NCBI GenBank assembly: GCA_037974665.1
Contig: CM075767.1
Location: 21,034,840-21,098,839, forward strand
From: Ehretia macrophylla
Taxonomy: Eukaryota > Streptophyta > Magnoliopsida > Boraginales > Ehretiaceae
Reading direction: 5' to 3'
Length of the DNA stretch: 64,000 bases
Shown: in pieces, positions 13,770-24,900 of the stretch
How positions within the stretch are numbered: the first letter of the stretch is position 1
Layout of the letters: each line of letters opens with the position of its first letter
Position numbers and translations under genes: made by a program
Notes under the pieces: generated by a model
The model's input: the letters and a program-made list of their open reading frames with translations, nothing else
The model's database searches: none
What the model was told of the DNA's origin: nothing

Positions 13770-14857
13770 TGCAAGTTTCCCTTCTGTACTTTATAAAGTA
13801 CAAATTACCCCTTTGTGGTTTTTAAAAACGTGCACATAGCCCCCAAATGCTAATATCTGTTAATTTTTTAACAGTAGTAGATGAAATGACATATTTGCAT
13901 TTTCAATATTAAAAAAAAAACTAATCCCAAAAAATAAAAAATAAAAACTAATCCAACGAAAAAAAACCCATACCATCACCATTGCAGGCTCCCTACCTTA
14001 AACCCCCCTTAAAAAAAAAAAGGGAAAAAAGAAACAACCATCCTATACCCCCACCCCCACTATCATTACTACCTCCCACCATCCCCACCTCCACCTACAT
14101 CAAAATTACCCAAAAAAAAAGAAAAAATTCTCTACCCCACCCATCTACCTCCCTCCATCGCCACCGCCATCCCCATTAGCCTCATCCCCTAAACAACACA
14201 TAGTCTCACCCCCACGAACATCCCCACCACATACCTCCACCATGCAGCACTAACGAACACACACACACACACACATACACACACACACACACACATATAT
14301 ATACATACAAGATTTTTTTTTTTTTTAAATAAAAGATAGTTTGGGGTGTGTGGCGCAAGGGGGAGAAAAATGTGGGTTGGGGCTGACGGGGTAGCGAGTG
14401 GGGTAGTGTTGGGGGGTGGGGTAGGAGGGGTTGATGGTGGTGACGGGGTGGTAGTTTTGGGGGGTGGGGGTGGGGGTGGGGGTGGTGGGTAGTGGGTGGA
14501 TAGGGTGGGACTGGGGGGTAGGGTGGGGTACGGGCGTGAGGGGTGGAGTATGATAGTGGGGGATGGGGGATTTGGGAAAATGGTTTCAGTTTGTTTTTTA
14601 ATTATTTTTTATTATCTTTTTTTTTTTAAAAAGAGGTGGAATAAAAGGAACAAAAGGACTAAAATATCTAAATAAGAGTATTTTGGTCCAGTAAAATAAT
14701 TTTTTAAAGTAAATCATCGCAAAGTCGCATATCCCGCGCGTGTAGTACAAATGCCGTTAAGTTGGACGAATTTTTTAACATATGGGGTATTATGCACTAT
14801 TTTATCAAACCACAAGGGGGTAATTTGCACTTTATAAAGTACTGAGGAAAACTTGCA
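13770..14857. mobile_element. Long-TIR Mutator-like non-autonomous element with C-rich and G-rich halves
   Basis: The left end TGCAAGTTTCCCTTCTGTAC, continuing through TTTATAAAGTACAAATTACC, is matched by the complement of the right end ending GTACTGAGGAAAACTTGCA; the terminal repeats extend about 60 bp. The core is strand-asymmetric: C-runs on the plus strand at about 13990-14240, a CA microsatellite at 14259-14294, then G-runs at about 14340-14570. No clear target duplication was found. It is related in end sequence to the element at 44148-44932. Confidence 0.55.
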
Positions 14858-15388
14858 TAATCAACTACTAAATAAATAATGGTATAGAATGCAATATTCA
14901 TTCTTTTAACTAGACTTCAAGCTCTTGTGTCTTGCATTTCCCTAGCCCCTTGGCAAGGATGCATTGGTAATTGCTATGAACTTTGTATTTGTGCAATGTT
15001 CTTATTTCAACATACGTCCAAAATAAAGAATTTGTTCTTATTTCAACATACTTCCAAACTAAAAAAATTAAGTCACATTTATCCTACTTTATAAGGTTGC
15101 CAAAATAATGGAGATTTTATATTTATAAAATCTAGACTATTCTTTCACCTTTTTGGGACTTTATGGTCAAACAAATTGTCCTTACTACAATACGTAAATC
15201 TTTTCATTAGACTTTTGGTTGGACTTTTCTCTCAAGATCTTATAATTTTTCCCAGTCTAGATTAGTTTGCCATGGTTCTCTCAAAAAAAATTCATAGAGT
15301 GAATGGTTAATATCTTTTAAATCTAATTCACTTTGAGATCTTATTATTGAGAGCCCACCATGTGAATATAGAAAGAATTTTTAAAATT

Positions 15389-15776
15389 GGAAATATGGCG
15401 CAGATGGTCCCTATTATTTTCCTAAAATTTTAAATTCGTCTCAATTATTCAAAATTATCCAATTAGTCCCTATTGTTTTTTAAAAAAAATTTAAATTCAT
15501 CCATTATGTTCAAAATTAGCCAATTTAGTTCATATTATTTTCTAAAAATTTAAAGTTTGTCCCTATTATTTTGATAAAAAATTCAAATTAGTTCTTAATG
15601 TAAAAAAATGGTGACTAAATTGATTTTTTTATAAAAAAATAACAGGGATTAAATTGGTTAATTTTGAACCATATAGACGAATTTGAAAATTTTGAAAAAT
15701 AAATGGATTAAATTTGAACAATAGAGATAAATTTAAAATTTTAGAGAAACAATAGGGACCATTTGTGCAGTTTTCC
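15389..15776. mobile_element. AT-rich MITE with long imperfect TIRs, member 1
   Basis: The left end GGAAATATGGCGCAGATGGT, followed by CCCTATTATTTT, pairs with the complement of the right end AATAGGGACCATTTGTGCAG followed by TTTTCC. The two halves fold along most of their length, with repeated TTAGTCCCTATT and TTAAATT blocks. No coding capacity. Confidence 0.6.
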
Positions 15777-16620
15777 TATTCAAAATTATTTATCACAATA
15801 TCAAAATTGGATATAAAATTGGATATTTGCATAAATATTTTTTCTCTGGCCTCGAATTGTTGCTATGTGTAGTGTTGTTCTCTAACTTCAAACTGTTAAA
15901 ACAACCTCTACTATTCTTTAACTTGAAACTATTGTGATTACTACTGCAACGACTTGCTTTTCATCTTCCTATTCTAGCCTTTCTCATAAATTTGGATCGA
16001 AGCCTGTTTGCCTCATCTTTCATGCTTATCATTCTTCTTATCACACTTCACTTATTTTATTTTCAACTTCATTTGATCTAATAAAGATAGGTACGTTTAA
16101 TTTTTAAACATTTTCCTTTTCCTATCTTTGTCAAAGGGGAATGGATAAAAAGAAAGAAAATGATAAAATCATAAAGGAAAGGAAGAGGAAAACAACCTTG
16201 TCTGAATTGAATAAAATTATAAAGAAAATATTTTGAAAATGATTTATCTATTTTTTCTATTTGGGTTTAAAAAACTAAAACGAAGAGATAAAATTTTACA
16301 GATAAATTGACGAACTTACCCTAACACAAATTTTGATTTATATTGTAGTATTTTGAAATTATGTAAATAGTCAAAATAAGTATCACATAAAAATTAGAAA
16401 TTTTTTCTCTTTTTGATTCTAAATTGAGAGGGTTATGCTTCGTATCAGGTAGAGGATTATGCAAACCTCTCCTTATATTTTCAATTACTAACTCTTTTAA
16501 AACAAACAAATGTAAGCATTCCCTTTCTCTTATTTCACAAGTGAAACATAATGTAAGACAAGAGTACATGATTTTTCTAGTATTTGAGTCTTCTCATTTT
16601 CCATCAACTTATTTACCTAT

Positions 16621-17522
16621 CATGCCTTATGCTCAGAACTCCATGTCCACAAGTGTGATTGACATTGTAGATATAAAAAATAATTACTTAGGCTTTTTTT
16701 CTACTGGCCTAAAATGGTTAACTTAAGTTATTCCTTATACCCACAATACCCACTAATTAACTACTCAAATACACTATCTTCCATTGATGTATATATTATA
16801 TACACCCTCTGTTAAATACATAACGTCCTTTTTAGGGACACACATACCCAAAACTACCCAGGCGGTATAGGATTCTAGAAGTGGCTTCTACGGATTTAAA
16901 AGGTAGCTCCTACTACCTTCTCAGTTTGACATTTTGTCCCGCAAAGCACTTAGTTTCCGCATTGGCTAGTGATCAGTTTTGAATACCATTTTGTCATGCT
17001 TCGTGCCTAAAACCCCATGCTTGTAAGCGTGACTAGCGTTGTATGCATAAGAAATAAGTACTTAGCCCTATGGGCTAGGGTTCTAGGCATGAGACGTGAT
17101 AAAATGGTGTTCAAAGTCGGTTATTATCTGATGTGGGAGTTAAGTGCTATGTGGGATAAAACGTTGCACCAAACAAGTGGTGTGAACCACCTCTTAAACC
17201 CGTATAAACTACCTCTAGAATTCTATACCTCCTAGTTGGTCTTGGGTGTGTATACCCTTCAATTGCCTGGTTTTGTCTGGTTGGTCCTGGGTGTGTGTGC
17301 CCCTGATGAGAACTTTAGGTTTTTAACTAGGGATGTGTGTAATATCCTATATCGGTAAGATATAGTGTTTGCGATTGGTTTATAAGTGGATGTTGTTGGT
17401 ATAAAGAGATAACTTAGGTTAACCATTTCGAGCCAGTAGAAAAAATGTTCAAATAGTTATTTCTTATACATAAACGTTAGTCACGCTTATAGGTCTGGAG
17501 TTTTGGGCACGGGACCTGACAT
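16621..17522. mobile_element. Fold-back element with nested inverted repeats
   Basis: The left arm (about 16621-16860) pairs with the complement of the right arm (about 17280-17522); both contain CTACTGGC...AAATGGTTAAC and end in a GTGACTA/GTGATTG motif. Inside, about 16840-17060 pairs with about 17000-17265, sharing GGTATAG(A/G)ATTCTAGA. The block TAAGCGTGACTA or its relatives occurs three times. No protein is encoded. Confidence 0.6.
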
Positions 17523-18300
17523 TACCTTTCTTACTTGAATTTGAAGTTGTAATTATACACTTATTGTCTTGCCCATGAGAATGATAATGCTTTAGAAAGG
17601 ATTCCTGCTCTATAAAACATGAGCCTCTATCGAACTTTTAAGAGAATTAAGAGTTTGAATTGAGATGACTCTTAAATAACAACAGGATCCTTAATGATTG
17701 ATGTTCAGGAGTTAATGAACAGGAAAGTGTTTAAATCAAACTTGCCTGAAAACTCTCCAAGTATGCCTAAATCTTATTTTGAATAGAAAAAATGTAGCTA
17801 AACTGGCAAAAATTAGACTTACTCATGACATTGAATTCTTGATGCCCACTATGACAAGAAGTAAATGATCAAAGATCAAGCAATTTAGAGTACCTAAAGG
17901 AATACCATTTTATCTACATATGAGTTTCCGAAGTCTGAAAAAGAATAAATGTGAATGATCCTAATATGTTATTCATAGGGTTCTATGGACTGCAAGCCTA
18001 CAGATCTGCAATTCCTTTTTAGGATGGATTCCTACGACTATCTCAATTCGAGGATCCAGAGGACAGTTATTGGGGACTGTTTCCTAAGTTGGTTATGTGA
18101 ATGAGTGCCTAGGCTGAGATGTCCTCCTTAGAACATTCTTAAGACTCCTTATAGGTTTAGTTTGCTATATGTGGTAGCAAGATTTCAGGAAGATATTTTA
18201 GTAGTCGTTACTTGCGATGCGATTGTTCTGACTTTCTTGACCCTATGCAAATTTTGTGCTGTTTGGCAATTTCCTTTGATACTTTAGCCTTGATTGGGAA
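17523..18300. other. Intergenic DNA, nothing recognised
   Basis: No gene, RNA or paired repeat seen. Moderately AT-rich. Confidence 0.3.
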
Positions 18301-18795
18301 CGTCAAACTTAACTAATTGACTAACCTTGACTAATTTGGTCAGGCGTACCTTGGGTTGTACCAGTCCAAGTGTGTCTTGGTTGACTCGGAGAGGTGTGAC
18401 ATGGGCCAAACTAACCAAGCAGGGCCTCGGCCAACTCGACCAATTTTGGGTTTTGCTGAGTTGGCCAAACATGATCTTTGTCGAAACAACCAAGTTTAGG
18501 CTAGGCCGATTCCGTTAAGCATGGGCTTGGCAGGCTATGGCTGAGTTGACCGAGTTTTGCCTTTAGCTGAAGTGGCCTAGGGGGTTTGGGCCCAATCAGC
18601 GAAGCGGGGCCTTGCTCGAGTCCGCCAAGTTTGGGCTTGTTTGAATAGGAAAAGTGTAGTTTCAACCAAGTTGGCTAGGTCGATCTGGTCAAATGTTGGC
18701 CGAGTAGGCCAAGCAAATTCTTGGTTGAATTGGCCAAGTATGGGTTTTGACCAAATTTTTTGGACTGGACCCAGATTTCGCCTAGTCCATTGGGT
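18300..18795. repeat. Degenerate GC-richer minisatellite with GTTGGCCAAG core
   Basis: A core close to (GA)GTTGGCCAAGTTTGGG recurs about every 35-45 bp with many substitutions, giving a block distinctly more GC-rich than its surroundings. Because the core is near-palindromic (TTGGCCAA), open frames appear on both strands; none resembles a protein. Confidence 0.6.
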
Positions 18796-19965
18796 GTCAG
18801 TTAAGAACAAATTTTGGCTATTACATAGATTTTCTAATAATAAACACTAATTCAGCATGTATTTAAAATGATTTTTATATTTGAAAGAAAAAAGGAAACC
18901 AACTACAAATCTATTTGGACAAATTGTCATTAAATATGTATAAATGAGGTCGAAAGAAAGAAAGGATAAACATAATCTATTGAGAAGATTAATCCCATTT
19001 ATAGATGAATCAAAATGTGAATTTGTTTATCTATTAGAAAGAGGGGCAAAAGCCTTGTCAAAGCACAGGCCAAGCCAAGAGTCTTAATCTTTACTTCATA
19101 ATCTTATGTAAGATCTAGGCTATTCGATTAAATGAACCTGGATTAGATTCACTTTAATGAAATAATCCTGATTGTCTATTTAAAATCAAAATTTCCAACC
19201 CTAATCTCTTCTTATATTTATTCTCTCTTTTCCTCCCTTTTATATCTACTATTCTCTATCTCTTTATGCAAATCTTCGGCAGAATCTTAGCCGTCGTTCC
19301 TTCCCTCACTATCTACAACTGGTTTGTCTCTATCTTTCCTCTTTTTCCTTTTTTTCCCTATTGATTTGCTCTCTTTTTGTGGTGCGTATTAGTAGTTTTT
19401 TAGTCCTCAACAGACTTTGGCATTCGCTTGGCCTCAATCGGTGATTCTCTCACCATTTCACATTCGATCACTTTGTTGGTCGGTAAGACAAATCTATAAA
19501 TTTTTAAAAATACTTTGAACTCTTCCTCATAAATTCTTTTCTAAATAAAACTTAATTGCACTCTCATTCATTTGGGGGAGTTTTTAATTTTTGGAAATGA
19601 AAATGATGGATAGATTCGATTTTGTGTACACTGCTAGAACAATCTTTTAGAGATGCATGAATAATCTCTCTATCCCGTATATGTATTAGGCCAGAAAGGA
19701 AGGATTTTTAGGAAGTGCATAAATAAGTACATGGACTTATAAACGATCTTTTACTTCCTTAATCCTTGACCTTGTTTGCAACTTAAGCATTATCTTTGGC
19801 ATTTTGAGGACAACCAACATCCAAAATGTGAAAAACTCATCATCGACCACGGCTGCATTGCATAATTAATGCATTTCATGTCAATCAAAATGTTATATAT
19901 TTTATTAGAAAAGAGTTCATTCTAAGGTAATTCTTCATCTCAAATTTGTCAGTATTTAAATTTTA
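18796..19965. other. Intergenic DNA, nothing recognised
   Basis: AT-rich, with a pyrimidine-rich patch at about 19200-19380. No gene-like frame or clear element boundary. Confidence 0.3.
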
Positions 19966-20347
19966 GAAAAATTGCACAAATGGTCTTTATAGTTTTTCCA
20001 AAATTTTAAATTTGTTCCTATTGTTCAAAATTAGTCATTTTGATCTCTATTATTTTTCAAAAGTTTCAAATTTATCCATATTGTCAAAATTAGTCATTTT
20101 AGTCCTATTATTTTTCAAAAAAGTTTAATTTAGTCACAATTTTTTCTTAAACATTGAGGACTAATTTTGAATTTGATATAAATTAATTTTTTTTTGAGAA
20201 ATAATAGGTACTAAATTGGTTAATTTTGAACAATGTGAACGAAATTTTTTTTTTTATAGAAAATAATAGGAACTAAATTGACTAATTTTAAATATTATAA
20301 GGATAATTTTAAAATTTTGTGAAAAAAGATTATTTGCGTCATTTTTC
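19966..20347. mobile_element. AT-rich MITE with long imperfect TIRs, member 2
   Basis: The left end GAAAAATTGCACAAATGGTC matches the complement of the right end (GATTATTTGCGTCATTTTTC). The interior repeats the TTAGTC...CTATTATTT and ACTAAATTGGTTAATTTTGA blocks of member 1. Flanks AAATTTTAG and AAATTTTCA match at 7 of 9 positions, consistent with a Mutator-type 9-bp target duplication, but this is tentative in AT-rich DNA. Confidence 0.55.
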
Positions 20348-20666
20348 AAATTTTCACAGAATAAAACTAATTAAGTTTACCTTCAAAAGATGAAAATTCA
20401 TTTGATACTTCAACCAAATAATATTAGCCACATGGATTGTAGCTTCAATTAGTTTCATTTTATGCATAATCATGTTTTATTTACTATCTTCAAGAAATAA
20501 AAAAAATAAATGGGTTTGACTGCCACATTTGGAACCTTTTATGTTGAATATCATTTTTAAAATAAACAACTTCGTATATAATTTAAGTCGTTCTATCGCG
20601 GATAACAATAATATAATTTGTAACTTAATTTTGATATAGTCATTTGTTTTTATGATTAAATTTGGG

Positions 20667-21022
20667 GTAAATTCCACACTTAGTCCTTATTGTTTATATA
20701 TATTTTTAAGTTGGTTCTTAATATTTTAAAAAAATTATATTAATCTCTAATATTTACAAAGAGAGTCAAAGTGGTCTTTATTGTTTAAAACTAATCAATT
20801 TAACTCCTATTGTTTCCCATAAAATCTATTTTAGTCCCTAAATAGGGTCACGTGCAAGGATTGAATTGAATTTATTTAAGAAATAATAAGGACTAGATTG
20901 AATTTTTTAAAAAATAATAAGAACTAAATTGACTAAGTTTGAACAATGATAACTATTTTGAATAACTTTTATAAATATTAGAGACTACTATGAATCTTTT
21001 AAAATATTAAGAACTACTTAAA
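20667..21022. mobile_element. AT-rich MITE, diverged member 3
   Basis: An inverted-repeat segment with the same TTAGTCC(T/C)TATTGTTT and AATAAGGACTAGATTGA block types as the two MITEs at 15.4 and 20.0 kb. Its ends are less clear. Confidence 0.4.
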
Positions 21023-21954
21023 GGTCTCCACACTCCTTATTGTGATCAAATGCTTGAATGAACTGAAACATATATTGAGGTATACTCGTATGTTTGCTAG
21101 TTGGTAATTAGACCCCATTAAAAAAATTGTTGATCGAGCTCCACCCACATCAACAACAAAAAAAAAAAGCACTCCTTAACATGGTTTCAACATATAATTG
21201 GAACCAAAATCATCATCAATTGAGCAAATAACATAGTGTTTGGAGACACTTATGTTATGAAATTTATTTCATTTATAAATAAATTATGCAAGAATTTATA
21301 TTTATAAATGAATTATTTTGTTTGAAACTGTAAAACAATATTAAATCAATTATGTCATTTAAAATTATAAATTGTGTTTGGAACATATAGAAAATTAAAA
21401 TTAACAGTTATATTTTACTTAAATATCATTTTTTTATTTAATTAAAATTAAATTATTATATAAGTGTCGTCTTTTTATTCTACTATTGACTACTATACTA
21501 TCATAAAATTGTTCAAAACAAAATTTAAAAAATAAAAAATAAAAAACAAGGAAAAATTGTCAAAAGAATTAAAGGCTTAGCCATGGCAAAACTTGTTAAT
21601 ACTCAGTTTCATGGAATCGATGTGTAAAAAAACAGGGATCAATTTTAAAAGAACAAACAAGCGAAAAAAAAAAAAAAAAAGCAAGAAAAAGAAGTAAAAC
21701 TCCAAATGGGTCAGACACGTCAGCTGCATTGGACAGTGGACACCAAATACTAAACCAAACCCTACCAGCTTCGTCTTCATCTTCATCACCTGAAAACACA
21801 CACACAAACAAATCCATCACACAACCCAAACCCTAACCTCTCACACCAATATGGTCCTCTAAAATTACCACATTGCCCCTCCACCTATACACACATATAC
21901 ACAAACACACCTCTATCTTTCTCTAAAATTCTCATTTCTTTCTCTCTCTAGATA
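21023..21954 (+). promoter_or_regulatory. Region upstream of the oxygenase gene, including probable 5' UTR
   Basis: From about 21840 to the ATG at 21955 the sequence is CT/CA-rich, ending with a TTTCTCTCTCTAGATA leader, typical of plant 5' UTRs. No TATA box is assigned with confidence. Further upstream is AT-rich spacer with no recognised element. Confidence 0.35.
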
Positions 21955-24900
21955 ATGTCTGTCGATGGGGCAGCAACACAAGATCGGAACAACAACAACC
22001 CCCGACAACAGCAACAGGACCAACAACAACAACAGCCGCTGATGACGCAAGCACAGCCGACGCTGACGTCAGCAGCAGGAGGAGGAGCAGCAGCAGGTGG
22101 AGGAGGAGGCGGCAATCAAGGTGGTGGCGGTGGCGCGAACACGCATGGGAATGGGAATGGGAACGGGAACGGGAACGGCGTCGTATCTCCTTCTCCAGTG
22201 GGGCCGGCTTATACGATGCTGACGACAACGCATCGGTTGAGGTTGAACCCTAACGCCGAGCATAAGCCGGATAGCTACGAGGACTTGGAAATGCAATTGG
22301 AGTTTAGTCCGTTGGTGTTTAGTGCCCTCGAGAGGTATCTGCCGCCGAGTTTACTGAACGTCTCGAGGGACTCCAAGGTTCACTACATGCGCCAAATCCT
22401 CCTCCGTTACTCGCCTGAAGGCGAACGCACTCGGGTAAGCTTATCTTTATCTATACATGGAATGATTGTGTTTTGTGTATGTTGTAGGGTTTAGTAATTA
22501 CGCATGTCTTGGTTAGAGCTTATCTTTATCTATATGTGATATGATTGTGGTTTATATTATGGTGTCGCATTGTTAAGTAGTAACTCGTGTTAATTATTGT
22601 GGGATTAGTTGATATTTTGGCCAAGAATCTGGTATGTGGTGCGGAGTTCTTGGACTGGGGCATGATAATATATAGTTGTATGTGGGTTTGTATCTCTGTA
22701 CATGCAAGGATATGGTGTTGTACATTTGTATCTTGCGGTTCGGCTTTTGAATTATTGTTATTTTGGTCGTTGTTAAATTTTGTAAAAAAATAATAATTTT
22801 GTAAAATTATAAAATCAAATTTTATTTAGTTAATTGATTCTTTGTTTTTCGTGTGTGTCGGACTTGTATGTGGAAAGTGAAAAATTAGCTTAAATTAAGC
22901 AAGCATTGCGGGTTGCGGCTTTATGGGTGTTTCAGGAGAGGGGAAGGGGGATTTGTTATGGTGAATGTGGATTGTGATGGGTGTAAGGGACAGATTGAGG
23001 GGTGTGTGAGTGTGCAGGAGCATATGTACATGCAAGCACATGGTGTTCTACATTTGTAATATTTAAGTTTGTGGGAATATGTCTGGTTGTGCTATGGTTG
23101 GGGTTTCGAATTACTGTTGATTTATTTGTTTTTGCACTAATATAAATTATTTTTCATTTTCTATATTCAGAAATAAAATTTAATTTCTTTTTTCTTACCG
23201 TGTTGGATTGGTCCGAGAAAAGTGAAAAGTGAAAAATTAGCTTAATTAAGTGAACATGCGTCTGCGAGTTGCTGCTTTATGGGCATTTGGTAAAAGGGGA
23301 AGGCGAATTTGTTTTGGGTGTGAATTTTTTACTATCTGCAGATGTAATTATGTGTATGCGTGTGTACATGCAGGGATATGATGTCGTACATTTGTAATCT
23401 TTGATTTTTGTGGAGATTTTGCTTTTGAATTTTATGTGGAAATATGTGTTTGTGATGTTGAAACTGAAAGATTGCCTTAACATGGTTCTGCTTGCGCATT
23501 GCACGGGGCGGACAGTGAGGGGGAAGTGTTTTAGTGACTTGCGGTTGTGTGTTGTGAGACTCAAGGGTAGATTGGAGGGTGGATGGATAATTTGGGGCTG
23601 CATATGGGAGAAGTGAGAGGATGAACATTATTTATCTGAAACACTCAAGTATTATTGCGTCTTTTTTACATAGGTGTTGTTTCTGTCATTTTTGGCACCA
23701 GATTTTTATTTAGGTGATGGGTGTGGTGATTTAGATTTTAGAGTGGTACTAGAAATTTGGTTAATTATGATTATGGGTAGGCTCTTTTTTACTCTTGGTA
23801 CTTCTGGTAGAGTTTGGTTCGGTAACCATGTGACTAGGCAACTATAAATTTGGAGTTCTGTGCTTCTGTTTTTCCTTCTTTTGTCTTTTGGTTGGTGGGA
23901 AGTGAAGAAGACTGAAGATCATAGTTTTATATCTGAAATTATATTTTCAAGTACTGTAATGCTGGGAATGATCAATCCAATTATCCAAAAAATTCCAGGC
24001 TTTATGTTCTACAAACAGTGGTAGTGAGCTTTGAGCTTTCCGTTTCGATTCTACCAGCCTGTTAAATAATGTATCATATAACCTTAGTGTTGAGGCCCTG
24101 ATACGGGTTCTTAGGGCTGAGAAGTGAGACAAGATCAAAACCAAGTCAAAGTTGTTTGTTGCTTTGTAGAGAATGAAAAATGCTACCTTAAATATTTAAC
24201 TTGTCATTTTTTAAATTGCTGATCAATGCTGGTAGCAGTTCTCACCCTCTAATGAAAGGAGTTTTTAGTATCAATTTAATAATACAAGTTACTGGAAGAA
24301 AAATTACATCTGGGAGTGGGTTGGGGGGGTTATTGCAATTATTCAGAGGGAACTGTTAACTTGTTAGTGCAAAACTTGTATTTCAGAGTTCTAATTGATC
24401 AAATAAGGGTGCTTGACTAGTGGTTACTTTATAGCTTTAGTTTTTTAACTTTGTAGATTGCTACTAACAAAGTGTATTGAAAGTGGAGTTTGACAGTACT
24501 AGTGAACCTGTACTTCTGACTGAAAAGATGGAACATTCCTTGTAAGCTTTTGAGGTTTTGTAGTTTCAATTTGGCTGCAAGATGCTGGAGATGGCAGGGA
24601 GAATTCAATGAGATCTTAGATGTGCTTTACTCTTCAGTTTCCAGTTCCTGCAACTGGTTTGGTGCTGCTCTGGTATTGGAATGGAAGTTATGGTTGTTGC
24701 TTGAGAGTGAAATATTTGGCTCAGATGACTGAAATACTTCACTCTTTAGTATATTTTCTTTTTCGCCCTTTGATAATAAAAGAACAAAAAGAAACCTTTA
24801 TGACACGTGTAAGAGGAGGACGGGAACTTCCCCGATAGACTGAAGTGCATAAAATGGAAAGGGAACCACATCTCTGTATGAAAGATCAGGTAAACAGTGC

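Noticed and set aside
18284-18850. Overlapping open frames on both strands
   Set aside because: Both arise from a near-palindromic degenerate minisatellite; no protein resemblance.
21932-22296. Minus-strand open frames opposite oxygenase exon 1
   Set aside because: They are shadows of the Gln/Gly/Asn-Gly repeat coding on the plus strand and have no family features.
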